The notes under the pieces are model-generated. The model was not told the DNA's origin. It was given only the letters and a program-made list of their open reading frames with translations, and did no database searches. Position numbers and translations under genes: made by a program. From Streptomyces formicae (GTDB taxonomy: Bacteria > Actinomycetota > Actinomycetes > Streptomycetales > Streptomycetaceae), in the NCBI RefSeq assembly GCF_022647665.1, contig NZ_CP071872.1:2976001-3040000 (forward strand): a stretch of DNA of 64,000 bases, written 5' to 3'. Shown one piece after another: positions 50,751 to 60,164 of this stretch; position 1 is the stretch's first letter, and each line of letters begins with the position of its first letter.

Positions 50751-52009
50751 TGGGCGAAGGGGACGGGCGGGTAGCAGCGGAACGGCGAGGCCACCTCGTA
50801 CCGCCCGTTCCTCAGCCGGACGAGCGCCCCGCAGCCGAAGCTCTCCTTCTGCCCCTTGGGCTCGGCCCGGTCCCCGACCAGCGTCCCGGTGTCGGAGAAG
50901 GAGGCCGCGGCCTGCTGGAAGGACTCGACGGTCAGCTCCTTGCCCGCCTTCCGCGCGATCGCGAGGAAGAGGTCGGCGGACATGTAGCCCGTCATCATGT
51001 GCATGTTGAGGGGGACGTCCTTGCCGCCCGCCGCCTTTCTGATGTCCTCCTTGAACTGCTGCATCGCGGGGCTCGTCGACTCGAAGGGCTCGAACTGGAG
51101 CAGCACGTGCACCCCGTCCAGCGCCTGGCGCGTCGCGTCCTTGGTCAGCAGCCCCGGGTCGTAGTCCGTCGGGTCGGAGATGACCCCCTTGAAGCCGGCC
51201 CGCTTCAGTGCGGTGAACAGCCCGATGTTCTGCGGCGTCTGCATCACGGACACGACCGCGTCAGGCGCCTTGCCGCCGTTGGACCGCAGGATCTCCTTCG
51301 TGTACGCCGACCAGTCGCTCGGCGGCGACACCGCGGGCACGGCGGCCTTCGCGTACGAGACGGTGTAGCCGGCCGCTGTGAAGCCCTGTGTGAACGTGCG
51401 GATGCCGAACTTGCCCGCGTCGCTGTCGGCGGCGACCAGCGCCACCGACCTGCCCTTCGTGCCACCGAGCACCGCTCCGAGGCTCTCCGGCCAGGTCTGG
51501 TTGAGGGTCCCGCCCGGCGTGGGAACGAGGCAGCCGTTGAAGCCGTAGATGTGCTTCGGGCCGCAGAACGACGGCAGCGTGCCCCAGCCGAACGTCGGTA
51601 CCTTCTGCTGCTCCAGGAAGTCGGCGCCGGAGAAGGTCACCGAGCTCATCGGCGCGACGGCGAAGACCTGCTCCCGCTGGACCAGTTTGCGGGCGGCGGC
51701 GAGGTTCCTGGCCGGATCCTGGCCGTCGTCCTCGGCGCCCAGGTAGTCGATGCGGCGGCCGTTGACCCCGCCCTCGGCGTTGGCGCGGTCGTAGCGGGCC
51801 CGTGCGCCGAGGTCGGTGTCCTTCTTGGAGTAGCCGCTGGCGGTGGTCATGGAGACGATGCCGCCGACCTTGATGGCATCGGCGGTCACCCCGCGGGTCG
51901 TGGCCCCGCCCTTGCCGCCGGAGTCCCCCGGCGTGGCGGCGGAGTTGCAGGCGGTGGCGAGCAGCAGCGCCGCGGCGGCTGCGGCGATGGCGCGGATCGG
52001 TCGCAACAC
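50732..52009 (-). CDS. Liv-type ABC transporter substrate-binding lipoprotein
   Basis: 425 residues. Lipoprotein signal with lipobox LLATAC, cysteine at residue 21. Periplasmic-binding-protein type I (Leu/Ile/Val) fold: IKVGGIVSMTTASGYSKKDT, VNGRRIDYLGAEDDGQDPAR, FAVAPMSSVTFSGADFLEQQ, VALVAADSDAGKFGIRTFTQ. The last codons GVSSK and the TAG stop are encoded by the MITE C terminus, so the natural C-terminus is replaced. Function should be little affected because the change is at the extreme end. Gap of 82 bp to the acyl-CoA ligase gene upstream. Confidence 0.92.
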   Translation of the reverse strand: MLRPIRAIAAAAAALLLATACNSAATPGDSGGKGGATTRGVTADAIKVGGIVSMTTASGYSKKDTDLGARARYDRANAEGGVNGRRIDYLGAEDDGQDPARNLAAARKLVQREQVFAVAPMSSVTFSGADFLEQQKVPTFGWGTLPSFCGPKHIYGFNGCLVPTPGGTLNQTWPESLGAVLGGTKGRSVALVAADSDAGKFGIRTFTQGFTAAGYTVSYAKAAVPAVSPPSDWSAYTKEILRSNGGKAPDAVVSVMQTPQNIGLFTALKRAGFKGVISDPTDYDPGLLTKDATRQALDGVHVLLQFEPFESTSPAMQQFKEDIRKAAGGKDVPLNMHMMTGYMSADLFLAIARKAGKELTVESFQQAAASFSDTGTLVGDRAEPKGQKESFGCGALVRLRNGRYEVASPFRCYPPVPFAQGVSSK

Positions 52010-52091
52010 GGTCGGTCCCTCCGTCGAGTGCCCAGATTCTGGGCTCGACCTGATGGACCGTCAATAACTGATACCTCATCGGTTCGGCGGG

Positions 52092-53915
52092 TCAGCGGTA
52101 GAGCGCGTCGACCTCCGCCGCGTAGGCCGTCTCGATCGCCTTCCGCTTCAGCTTCAGCGAAGGCGTCAGCAGCCCGTGCTCCTCGCTGAACGGATGCGCC
52201 AGTATCCGGAAGGTGCGGATGGACTCGGCCTGCGACACCAGGGTGTTGGCGGCCACCACCGCCCGCCGGATCTCCATCTCCAGATCCGGGTCCCGCACCA
52301 GCTCGCCCGCCGGCATCGGCGACTTGTCGCGCATCGCCAGCCAGTGGTCCACCGCCTCCTGGTCCACCGTGACCAGCGCCGCGATGTAAGGCCGGTCGTT
52401 GCCGACCACGATGCACTGCGCCACCAGCGGATGCGCCCGCACCCGCTCCTCCAGGCCGATCGGCGACACGCTCTTGCCGCCCGAGGTCACCAGGATCTCC
52501 TTCTTCCGCCCGGTGATCGTCAGATAGCCGTCCTCGTCGAGCGAGCCCAGGTCGCCGGTGGCCAGCCAGCCGTCGTTGAGCACCGCGTCGGTCGACTTCG
52601 GGTTGTTGAGATAGCCGGAGAAGATCTGCCCGCCGTGCAGCCACACCTCGCCGTCCTCGGCGATGTGCACGGTCGTCCCAGGGATCGGCAGCCCCACCGT
52701 GCCGTACTTGGTGCGCTCCGGCGGGTTGGCCGTCGCCGCCGCGGTCGACTCGGTGAGTCCGTACCCCTCGAAGACGGTGACGCCCGCGCCCTCGAAGAAC
52801 AGCCCGAGCCGGCGGTCCATGCCCGAGCCGCCGGACATCGCGTGCCGCACCCGGCCGCCCATCGCCGCCCGCACCTTGTGGTAGACGACCTTCTCGAAGA
52901 ACTGGTGCTGAAGCCGAAGCGCCGCCGAAGGCCCGGGGCCCAGGCCGAAGGCCCGGTGCTCCAGCGCCTCCGCGTAGCGCACCGCCACATCGACGGCCTT
53001 GTCGAAAGGACCGGTCTTGCCCTCGGCCTCCGCCTTGCGCCGGGCCGCGTTGAAGACCTTCTCGAAGATGTACGGCACGGCCAGGATGAACGTCGGCCGG
53101 AAGGACACCAGATCGGCGATGAGCGCGGCGGCCTGGAGCAGCGGCTGATGGCCGAGCTTCACCCGGCCGCGGATCGCCGCCACCTCCACCATCCGTCCGA
53201 AGACGTGGGCGAGCGGAAGGAACAGCAGGGTCGCCGCCTCGTCGCCCGGCCTGGAGTGGAAGACCGGCTCCCAGCGGCCGATGAGCGTGTCGGACTCGTA
53301 CATGAAGTTGGCGTGCGTGATCACACACCCCTTGGGCCGGCCCGTCGTCCCCGAGGTGTAGATCACCGTCGCGACGGACTCGGGCGTGACCGCGCGGCGG
53401 TGCCGGTGCACCACGTCCTCGTCGATGTGCTCACCCGCCGCGACGAGCTCGGCGACGGCGTTCTTGTCCAGCTGCCACAGCCGCTTCAGCCGGGGCAGCC
53501 GGTCGATGACCGAGCCGATCGTCATCGCGTGGTCCTCGTGCTCGACCATGCACGCGGACACCTCGGCGTCGTACAGCATCCACAGGACCTGCTCGGCCGA
53601 GGAGGTGGGATAGATGGGGACGGACTGGGCGCCGACCGTCCACAGCGCGAAGTCGAAGAGCGTCCACTCGTACCGCGTACGGCACATGATCGCGACCCGG
53701 TCGCCGAAGCGCACGCCGTGGGCGAGCATGCCCTTCGCCAGAGCCAGCACCTCGTCCCGGAAAGCGGCGGACGACACGTCGTGCCACTCGCCAGCGTCGT
53801 CCTTGCGGCCGAGCGCGACACGGTCGGGATCGCTCAGGGCGTGGTCGAACACGGCATCCGCCAGCCCGCCGGCAGGCGGTGCCATCGCCAGGGGTGGAAC
53901 CGTGAACTCACGCAA
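52092..53915 (-). CDS. long-chain fatty-acid-CoA ligase (AMP-forming)
   Basis: 607 residues from TTG 53915, chosen because AAGGAG lies 7 nt upstream and the resulting LREFTVPPL start matches the family; a GTG at 53942 has no such site. AMP-binding motifs: VIYTSGTTGRPKG (P-loop), FLPLAHVFGRM, FEGYGLTESTAAAT and GWLATGDLGSLDEDGYLTIT with GRKKEI. Activates a carboxylic acid to its acyl-CoA at the cytoplasmic membrane. Position ahead of the Liv-type importer suggests uptake and activation of the same organic acid, a frequent arrangement in streptomycetes. Confidence 0.92.
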   Translation of the reverse strand: MREFTVPPLAMAPPAGGLADAVFDHALSDPDRVALGRKDDAGEWHDVSSAAFRDEVLALAKGMLAHGVRFGDRVAIMCRTRYEWTLFDFALWTVGAQSVPIYPTSSAEQVLWMLYDAEVSACMVEHEDHAMTIGSVIDRLPRLKRLWQLDKNAVAELVAAGEHIDEDVVHRHRRAVTPESVATVIYTSGTTGRPKGCVITHANFMYESDTLIGRWEPVFHSRPGDEAATLLFLPLAHVFGRMVEVAAIRGRVKLGHQPLLQAAALIADLVSFRPTFILAVPYIFEKVFNAARRKAEAEGKTGPFDKAVDVAVRYAEALEHRAFGLGPGPSAALRLQHQFFEKVVYHKVRAAMGGRVRHAMSGGSGMDRRLGLFFEGAGVTVFEGYGLTESTAAATANPPERTKYGTVGLPIPGTTVHIAEDGEVWLHGGQIFSGYLNNPKSTDAVLNDGWLATGDLGSLDEDGYLTITGRKKEILVTSGGKSVSPIGLEERVRAHPLVAQCIVVGNDRPYIAALVTVDQEAVDHWLAMRDKSPMPAGELVRDPDLEMEIRRAVVAANTLVSQAESIRTFRILAHPFSEEHGLLTPSLKLKRKAIETAYAAEVDALYR

Positions 53916-54153
53916 AGACCTGCTCCTTGTGGCGCTCCGCACAGCGCCGGTGACGGTACCCCACCGCCCGTTCGGGCGGGAGGGCCTTCAGCAACTCGGC
54001 ACATTTCGCAATGGTGCTGGTCAGCCACCCATTTCCGGCCAACGAGCGGACGTGCGGGCACAGTTCTGACTGAAGAGTAAGTGACGTCCGGAGGAATCTG
54101 CACCGAATCTGTACGCGGCCGACACGCAGCGGGTGCCGCCCGCGACCTGGGCT

Positions 54154-55044
54154 TCAGCGCGCGCCGGCCGCCGGACGGTGCAGCCGGTCGCCGCCCGCGA
54201 GGACCGCCGCGGCGAGTGCGTCCGCCGCCTCCTTGGTCCCCCGGGGAACGCCCGCCCGGTGGCCGTGGAGCAGCACGAAGTCCACATGCCCCAACTCGGG
54301 AAGGTCCGCCCGGGCCGGAACGGGCGCGAGGCCCGGCGGGACCAGCCCGCGCGAGTGCGCCATGACACCGAGCCCTGCCCGCGCCGCCGCGACCAGCCCG
54401 CTGAGGCTCGCGCTCGTGCACACGATCCGCCACCCGCGCCCGTGCGCCTCCAGGACCTCCAGCGCGCGGGCGCGGGTGATCCCCGGCGGCGGGAAGACGA
54501 TCAGCGGGACCGGCCGGTCGGGGTCGAGGCGCAGCCGAGGAGCGCCGATCCACACGAGGGTGTCGTGCCAGACCAGCTCGCCGTGGGTGCCGCCGGCGGG
54601 GCGCTTGGCCAGGACGAGGTCGAGCCGGCCGGCCGCCAGCTGCTCGTGGAGCGTGCCCGAAAGCTCCACCGTCAGCTCCAGGTCGACCTCGGGATGGTCA
54701 CGCCGGAACGACTCCAGGATCTCCGGCAGCCGGGTCAGGACGAAGTCCTCGGACGCGCCGAAGCGGAGCCTCCCGCGCAGGCGGGTGCCGGAGAAGAAGG
54801 CCGCCGCGCGCTCGTGCGCCTCCAGGATCGTCCGGGCGAACCCGAGCATCGCCTCGCCGTCCTCGGTGAGCTCCACGCTGTGGGTGTCGCGCGTGAACAG
54901 CTGTCGCCCGCCCGTCGCCTCCTCCAGCCGCCGCACGTGCTGGCTGACCGTCGACTGCCGTACGCCGAGGCGGCGGGCGGCCTGCGTGAAGCTGAGCGTC
55001 TGGGCGACCGCGAGGAACGTACGCAGCTGGGCGGGGTCGTACAT
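54154..55044 (-). CDS. LysR family transcriptional regulator
   Basis: 296 residues from ATG 55044. N-terminal HTH: LRTFLAVAQTLSFTQAARRL, GVRQSTVSQHVRRLEEATGG, then RDTHSVELTEDGEAML. The effector domain follows the periplasmic-binding fold (LELTVELSGTLHEQLAAGRL, LVWIGAPRLRLDPDRPVPLI). Divergent from a BASS-family transporter gene with a 127-bp shared region, the classic LysR layout, so it should control that transporter. Confidence 0.92.
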   Translation of the reverse strand: MYDPAQLRTFLAVAQTLSFTQAARRLGVRQSTVSQHVRRLEEATGGRQLFTRDTHSVELTEDGEAMLGFARTILEAHERAAAFFSGTRLRGRLRFGASEDFVLTRLPEILESFRRDHPEVDLELTVELSGTLHEQLAAGRLDLVLAKRPAGGTHGELVWHDTLVWIGAPRLRLDPDRPVPLIVFPPPGITRARALEVLEAHGRGWRIVCTSASLSGLVAAARAGLGVMAHSRGLVPPGLAPVPARADLPELGHVDFVLLHGHRAGVPRGTKEAADALAAAVLAGGDRLHRPAAGAR

Positions 55045-55099
55045 GGGACCAAGGGTAGCCCTGGCCATCGCGGAACGTGATGACAGTGAGAGTGGTGTA

Positions 55100-55110
55100 C
55101 GGGATTCCCG
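55100..55110. promoter_or_regulatory. candidate LysR operator palindrome
   Basis: CGGGATTCCCG (5-bp arms around T) in the 127-bp divergent region, 56 bp from the LysR start and 62 bp from the transporter start. The location fits an LTTR site but the motif is short. Confidence 0.35.
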
Positions 55111-55171
55111 ATCGCCCGGGGTGCGTGGACGATGGAGAGGGCACGATCTGAACCGAGAGCAAGTGGAGCAC

Positions 55172-56230
55172 ATGAGCCGCCGCACCCCCCTTCGACCGCC
55201 GTCCTGGCTCCCGCTCGACCCGTACGTCCTGGCCCTGCTCGCCACCGTGCTCCTCGCCGCGCTGCTCCCCGCCTCGGGCACGGCGGCGACGGTCACCGGC
55301 GGGGCCGCCACCGGAGCGGTCGCCCTGCTCTTCTTCCTGTACGGGGCGCGGCTGTCGACCCGGGAAGCGCTGGACGGGCTGCGGCACTGGCGGCTGCATC
55401 TGACCGTGCTGGCCGCGACCTTCGTGGTCTTCCCGCTGCTCGGACTCGCCGCGAAGGGGCTCGTCCCCTCGGTCCTCACGCCGGCTCTCTACGGCGGTCT
55501 GCTCTTCCTGTGCCTGGTGCCGTCGACCATCCAGTCGTCGATCGCGTTCACGTCGATCGCCCGCGGCAACGTGCCGGCGGCGATCTGCGCCGGCTCCTTC
55601 TCCAGCCTCGCCGGAATCGTCCTCACCCCGCTGCTGGCGGCGCTGCTGCTCGGGCAGAGCGCGGGCGGGTTCTCCGCCGACTCGCTGCTCAGGATCGTGC
55701 TCCAGCTGCTCGTGCCGTTCCTGGCGGGCCGGCTGCTGCGCCGCTGGACCGGTCCGTTCCTGACCCGGCACAAGAGGCTGCTGGGATACGTGGACCGCGG
55801 CTCGATCCTGCTCGTCGTCTACACCGCGTTCAGCGAGGGCATGGTCGCCGGTGTCTGGCACCAGATCACGCCCGCACGGCTGGGGGCGCTGCTGGTCGTC
55901 GAGGCGGTGCTGTTCACGGTGATGCTCGTGGTGACGTGGTACGGGGCGAAGCGGCTCGGCTTCGGGCGGGCGGACCGGATCGCGATCCAGTTCGCCGGGT
56001 CGAAGAAGAGCCTGGCCGCGGGGCTGCCGATGGCGAGCGTGCTGTTCGGGGCGCAGGCGAGTCTGGCGGTGCTGCCGCTGATGCTGTTCCACCAGATGCA
56101 GTTGATGGTCTGCGCGGTCATCGCGAAGCGCCGCGCCGACGAACCGGTGCGCGAACCGGTGGACGGGCCCGTGCCCGGGCCGGGTCCCCTCGCCCCGTCC
56201 GAAGAGGCGCGCACGGCGACGCCCCGCTGA
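55172..56230 (+). CDS. bile-acid:sodium symporter (BASS) family transporter
   Basis: 352 residues from ATG 55172. About ten membrane helices; SBF-like (PF13593-type) features include ALLFFLYGARLSTREALDGL, FLCLVPSTIQSSIAFTSIAR, GNVPAAICAGSFSSLAGIVL and AIQFAGSKKSLAAGLPMASV. Members transport organic anions or small carboxylates with sodium. The hydrophilic 35-residue C-terminal tail is disordered. Regulated presumably by the divergent LysR protein. Confidence 0.9.
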   Translation: MSRRTPLRPPSWLPLDPYVLALLATVLLAALLPASGTAATVTGGAATGAVALLFFLYGARLSTREALDGLRHWRLHLTVLAATFVVFPLLGLAAKGLVPSVLTPALYGGLLFLCLVPSTIQSSIAFTSIARGNVPAAICAGSFSSLAGIVLTPLLAALLLGQSAGGFSADSLLRIVLQLLVPFLAGRLLRRWTGPFLTRHKRLLGYVDRGSILLVVYTAFSEGMVAGVWHQITPARLGALLVVEAVLFTVMLVVTWYGAKRLGFGRADRIAIQFAGSKKSLAAGLPMASVLFGAQASLAVLPLMLFHQMQLMVCAVIAKRRADEPVREPVDGPVPGPGPLAPSEEARTATPR

Positions 56231-56388
56231 CCCTGGCCCCCGGCGGGGCTGCCCGGGAGGCCGCTGCGGCCGAGGGGTGGCGGCGTTCATCGAGACTTCC
56301 GCGGGGCGTTGCCCGGCGAGGGGCAAGGCGCGGACGGTGCCGCTCTAGCGTGCAGGCCGTCACACTCCACCACCCCCGGAGACGCGCC

Positions 56389-58263
56389 ATGCCCACCACC
56401 CCGCCGCCCACCGGCAGACGTACCTTCCTCGCCGCCGCCGGCCTCACCGCGCTCACCGTCGGGGCTGCCGGAACCGCAGCTTCCGGGACCGCGGTCGCGG
56501 CGGGTCGGCCGCCCGAGCACAAGGCCGCCGGGTCCGGCTGGCACAGCGACCCCGACCGCCGCACGTTCACGGTCGCCGTCATGCCCGACACGCAGTACCT
56601 GTTCGACGGCACCAGCATCAACCCGGAGCCCGTCGAGGCCGCCCTGCGCCACCTCCTCGACCACGCCCGCGACGAGAACATCGTCTTCCTCTCCCACCTG
56701 GGCGACCTCGTCGAGAACGCCAGGGCCGAGGAGTTCGCCCCGCTCAGCAAGGTGTTCGAGCTGCTCGACCGCCGCCGCGCCGGATACAGCGTCCTCGCCG
56801 GCAACCACGACATCGACTCCTCCAAGGACGACCAGCGCGGCCCCAGCGCGTACCTGGACACCTTCAGCCCCCACCGGGCCCGCCGGCTGCCCACCTTCGG
56901 CGGCGCGTCCCCGGACGGCTACAACACGTACCACCTGGTCCGCGCCGCCGGCCGCGACTGGCTGGTCCTCGCGCTCGACTGGCGCCTGTCGCCCGTCGGT
57001 TTCACCTGGGCGAACGAGGTGATCGCCCGGCACCCGAAGTGCCCGGTCATCCTCACCACCCACGAAATCCTGTACGCCGACGAGGCGAGCGCCGAGGCCC
57101 GGTTCTCCTCGTACGGCGAACGGCTCTGGGACGAGCTGATCGCCCGCAACGACCAGATATTCCTCACGCTCAACGGCCACAACTGGCCCGCCGCCCGCAC
57201 CACCCGCAAGAACGACGCGGGCAACGACGTGCACCTGCACCTCACCAACTACCAGGACCGGTACTACGGCGGCAGCGCGATGATCCGCCTCTACCGCTTC
57301 GACCTCGACCGCAACACCATCGACGTCTCCACCTTCTCCCCGTGGCAGCTCGCCCGCGCCGCCCGCGGCGACGCCAACGTCCTGGAGCTCCAGGAGACCG
57401 AACTGACCGGTCCCGAGGACCGGTTCTCCGTCGCGATCGACTTCGAGGAGCGCTTCGCCGGCTTCGCGCCTGTACCGCCCCGGCCGGCCCGGCCCGCCTC
57501 CCGTATGCTGCTGCCCGGCACGGTCGCGTACTGGCGCTTCGACACGGGCGCCGAGGACGGCGCACCCGTCGACGGCAGCCTCCGCGTCCGCGACCTCTCC
57601 GGCCACGGCAACGACCTGGTCCGCGCTGCCGTCCCCGGCAGCCCCGCCGACGCCCTGCGCTGGTCTGCCGAGCACCACCCCGACCAGCCCGGCCACGGCA
57701 GCCTCCGCTTCGACGCCGCCAAGTCCCCGCTGCGCGGCGCCTTCTTCCGGACGGTGAAGGGCGCCCCGCTCGACACCGCGACCTTCCGCTCCGGCTTCAC
57801 CATCGAGGCGTTCTTCAAACTCCCCGCCGACTGGAACGGTTCCCGCAACGCCTGGGCGGGGATCCTCAGCCGCCAGGGAACCGTCGGCGCTGCCGGCAAG
57901 ACCGGCGACCCCGCGGAGCCGGTCGTCACCCTCTCCGTGTCCGACGGCCACGGCCTCCAGTGGGCAGCGGCCCCTCTCAACCAGCCCGGCCTCGTGGGCA
58001 GCTGGGGCCATGAGCTCCCGCTCGACCACTGGTGGCACGTCGCCGTCGTCAACGACGGCCGCCGCAGCACCCTGTACCTCGACGGCTGCCCCGTCGTGCG
58101 GAACGCCGAGGTCGCCGCCAACGGTCTGACGACCCTCGGACTGTCCTGGCTCTTCGGCGGATACGAGTACGGCGGCACCCTCGACCAGCTCTTCCACGGC
58201 TGGATCGGCGACGTCCGCGTCACCGAGCGCGCCCTCCCGGTGGGCGCGTTCATGAACGCCTAG
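56389..58263 (+). CDS. Tat-exported metallophosphoesterase with LamG domain
   Basis: 624 residues from ATG 56389. Twin-arginine signal: TGRRTFLAAAGLTALTVG, with a hydrophobic core and an A-x-A site near residue 37. Calcineurin-like phosphoesterase motifs: VAVMPDTQYLF (Asp), FLSHLGDLVENA (GD), VLAGNHDIDSS (GNHD), VILTTHEILY (His) and TLNGHNW (GH). Residues about 385-624 form a LamG/concanavalin-like lectin domain (GTVAYWRFDTGAEDGAP, FTIEAFFKLPADWNGSRNAW, HVAVVNDGRRSTLYLDG). Likely hydrolyses extracellular phosphodiesters while bound to a carbohydrate. Stand-alone gene. Confidence 0.9.
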   Translation: MPTTPPPTGRRTFLAAAGLTALTVGAAGTAASGTAVAAGRPPEHKAAGSGWHSDPDRRTFTVAVMPDTQYLFDGTSINPEPVEAALRHLLDHARDENIVFLSHLGDLVENARAEEFAPLSKVFELLDRRRAGYSVLAGNHDIDSSKDDQRGPSAYLDTFSPHRARRLPTFGGASPDGYNTYHLVRAAGRDWLVLALDWRLSPVGFTWANEVIARHPKCPVILTTHEILYADEASAEARFSSYGERLWDELIARNDQIFLTLNGHNWPAARTTRKNDAGNDVHLHLTNYQDRYYGGSAMIRLYRFDLDRNTIDVSTFSPWQLARAARGDANVLELQETELTGPEDRFSVAIDFEERFAGFAPVPPRPARPASRMLLPGTVAYWRFDTGAEDGAPVDGSLRVRDLSGHGNDLVRAAVPGSPADALRWSAEHHPDQPGHGSLRFDAAKSPLRGAFFRTVKGAPLDTATFRSGFTIEAFFKLPADWNGSRNAWAGILSRQGTVGAAGKTGDPAEPVVTLSVSDGHGLQWAAAPLNQPGLVGSWGHELPLDHWWHVAVVNDGRRSTLYLDGCPVVRNAEVAANGLTTLGLSWLFGGYEYGGTLDQLFHGWIGDVRVTERALPVGAFMNA

Positions 58264-58416
58264 CCGGTCGCGAGACCTGGGCCGAGTGAGCCGAAGGGGC
58301 GCGTCGCTGTCGAGAGGGAGACCGCGCGGAGGTCGCGAGGAACGAGCGACCGAGCACGATCGACCGTCGACTGGGGCTGAAGCGCCCCGGAGGCGAACCG
58401 AGGCTCAAAAAGACAA
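58264..58416. other. convergent gap with small hairpin
   Basis: Between the phosphoesterase and the fdhD terminator. GGTCGC at 58331-58336 pairs with GCGACC at 58346-58351 around a 9-nt loop, a possible plus-strand terminator. No gene. Confidence 0.4.
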
Positions 58417-58458
58417 GGACCCGGCCGGCGCAGGGGGCGCTCCCCGCCGGCCGGGTCC
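58405..58458 (-). terminator. intrinsic terminator of the formate dehydrogenase operon
   Basis: GGACCCGGCCGGC (58417-58429) pairs perfectly with 58446-58458. The 16-nt interior can form its own GGGG/CCCC pairing. On the minus strand the hairpin is followed by TTGTCTTTTTG, a proper U-tract, two bases after the fdhD stop. A textbook rho-independent terminator. Confidence 0.85.
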
Positions 58459-58459
58459 G

Positions 58460-59299
58460 TCACACCCCCGTATGAAGGGCGATGCGCTCCTCGCCCGCGT
58501 ACACGTTCATGTCCGGACCGCGCAGGAACCCGACCAGGGTCAGCCCGGTCTCCGCCGCCAGGTCCACGGCGAGCGACGACGGCGCGGAGACCGCCGCCAG
58601 CACCGGCACCCCCGCCATCACCGCCTTCTGCGCCAGCTCGAACGAGGCCCGCCCGGACACCAGCAGGATCGCCCGCGACAGCGGCAGCAGGTCCTCCCGC
58701 AGTGCCCGGCCGACCAGCTTGTCGACCGCGTTGTGCCGCCCCACGTCCTCGCGGACGTCGAGCAGCTCGCCGTCCTCCGTGAACAGCGCGGCGGCGTGCA
58801 GGCCTCCGGTCCGGTCGAAGACCCGCTGCGCCGCCCGCAGCCGGTCGGGGAGGCCGGACAGCAGCTCGGGCGCGACCCGGACCGGGGGAGTGTCGGCGAT
58901 CGGATGGCGGGTGGTCGTGCGCACCGCGTCGAGACTGGCCTTGCCGCACAGACCGCACGACGACGTCGTGTAGACGTTGCGCTCCAGGGTGATGTCCGGG
59001 ACCGGGACACCCGGCGCCAGCTGCACGTCCACCACGTTGTACGTGTTCGACCCGTCGTCCTTGGCGCCCGCGCAGTACACGATCGACCGCACCTCCGCCG
59101 CCGAGCCGATCACGCCCTCGCTGACCAGGAAACCGGCCGCCAGCGCGAAGTCGTCACCGGGCGTGCGCATCGTGATCGCCAGCGGCCGGCCGTTCAGCCG
59201 GATCTCCAGCGGCTCCTCCGCCACCAGCGTGTCCGGCCGGGCGGACACGGCCCCGTTCCTGACGCGGATGGTGCGGCGGCGCTCGGTGACCCGTCCCAT
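58460..59299 (-). CDS. fdhD: formate dehydrogenase accessory sulfurtransferase FdhD
   Basis: 279 residues. FdhD carries sulfur from a cysteine desulfurase to the molybdenum cofactor and is required for formate dehydrogenase activity. The functional cysteine loop is SSCGLCGKASLDA, and the cofactor-binding segment LDVREDVGRHNAVDKLVGRA is intact; VEEPL-like VAEEPLEIRLNGRPLAITM lies at the N-terminus. It starts 4 bp after the preceding stop and ends 2 bp before an intrinsic terminator, so it is the last gene of the formate dehydrogenase operon. Confidence 0.96.
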   Translation of the reverse strand: MGRVTERRRTIRVRNGAVSARPDTLVAEEPLEIRLNGRPLAITMRTPGDDFALAAGFLVSEGVIGSAAEVRSIVYCAGAKDDGSNTYNVVDVQLAPGVPVPDITLERNVYTTSSCGLCGKASLDAVRTTTRHPIADTPPVRVAPELLSGLPDRLRAAQRVFDRTGGLHAAALFTEDGELLDVREDVGRHNAVDKLVGRALREDLLPLSRAILLVSGRASFELAQKAVMAGVPVLAAVSAPSSLAVDLAAETGLTLVGFLRGPDMNVYAGEERIALHTGV

Positions 59300-59303
59300 G
59301 TGA

Positions 59304-60164
59304 TCAGTCCCGGTTCTGTACGTGTGTGAAGCCGAAGCGGCCCTTGATGCAGAGGTTGCCGTGGGTCACCGGGTTGTCGTGCGGCGAGGTGACCTTGACG
59401 ATCTCATTGTCCTGTACGTGCAGGGTCACGTTGCAGCCCACACCGCAGTACGCGCACACCGTCGTCGTCTCCGTCTGCGCCGACTCGTCCCAGGTGCCCG
59501 CCGCGCGCATGTCGAACTCCGACTTGAACGACAGCGCGCCCGTCGGGCACACCTCGATGCAGTTCCCGCAGTAGACGCAGGCCGACTCGGTGAGCGGGGC
59601 GCCGTGCTCGGTGGAGATACGGGCGTCGAAGCCACGGCCCGCGACCGCGATCGCGAAGGTGTTCTGCCACTGCTCACCGCACGCGTCCACGCACTTGTAG
59701 CAGAGGATGCACTTGCTGTAATCCCGGACATAGAGCTCGTTGTCGACCTTCGGGTCCTCCTCGACCCGGGCCGCGTCCTCGCCGAAGCGGCCGGGCTGCG
59801 CCCCGTACTCCTCGATCCACTCGGCGACACGCGGCGTCGTCGACATGTCGACCGAGGAGGCGAGCAGCTCCAGGACGACCTTGCGGCTGTGCCGGGCGCG
59901 CTCGCTGTCGGTACGGACGCTCATGCCCGGTTCGGCGAGGCGCGAGCAGGCGGGGGCGAGGGTCCGCGCGCCCTCGACCTCGACGACACACACCCGGCAG
60001 GCGTTCTTCGGGGTGAGCGTGTCGCCCTCGCACAGGGTCGGCACGTCCTTGCCCGCGGCCCGGCAGGCATCCAGGACGGTGGCGCCCTCCGGGGCGCGGA
60101 CGGTCTCCCCGTCCAGGGTGAACTCGACCAGGCGGCGCGGAAGTCCGAGCGGGACGGTGGTCAT
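59304..60164 (-). CDS. formate dehydrogenase Fe-S subunit (2Fe-2S, 2x4Fe-4S, plus Mo-site 4Fe-4S module)
   Basis: 286 residues from ATG 60164, which overlaps the upstream stop (ATGA). An N-terminal plant-type ferredoxin domain binds 2Fe-2S (CEGDTLTPKNACRVCVVEVE and PACSRLAEPG). Two 4Fe-4S sites follow: CILCYKCVDACG and CVYCGNCIEVCP. The C-terminal 50 residues, TVCAYCGVGCNVTLHVQDNE to NLCIKGRFGF, are the Mo/W-bisMGD-enzyme 4Fe-4S module that in one-chain enzymes opens the catalytic domain. It transfers electrons from the formate-oxidising subunit to the NuoEF-like subunit. Confidence 0.9.
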   Translation of the reverse strand: MTTVPLGLPRRLVEFTLDGETVRAPEGATVLDACRAAGKDVPTLCEGDTLTPKNACRVCVVEVEGARTLAPACSRLAEPGMSVRTDSERARHSRKVVLELLASSVDMSTTPRVAEWIEEYGAQPGRFGEDAARVEEDPKVDNELYVRDYSKCILCYKCVDACGEQWQNTFAIAVAGRGFDARISTEHGAPLTESACVYCGNCIEVCPTGALSFKSEFDMRAAGTWDESAQTETTTVCAYCGVGCNVTLHVQDNEIVKVTSPHDNPVTHGNLCIKGRFGFTHVQNRD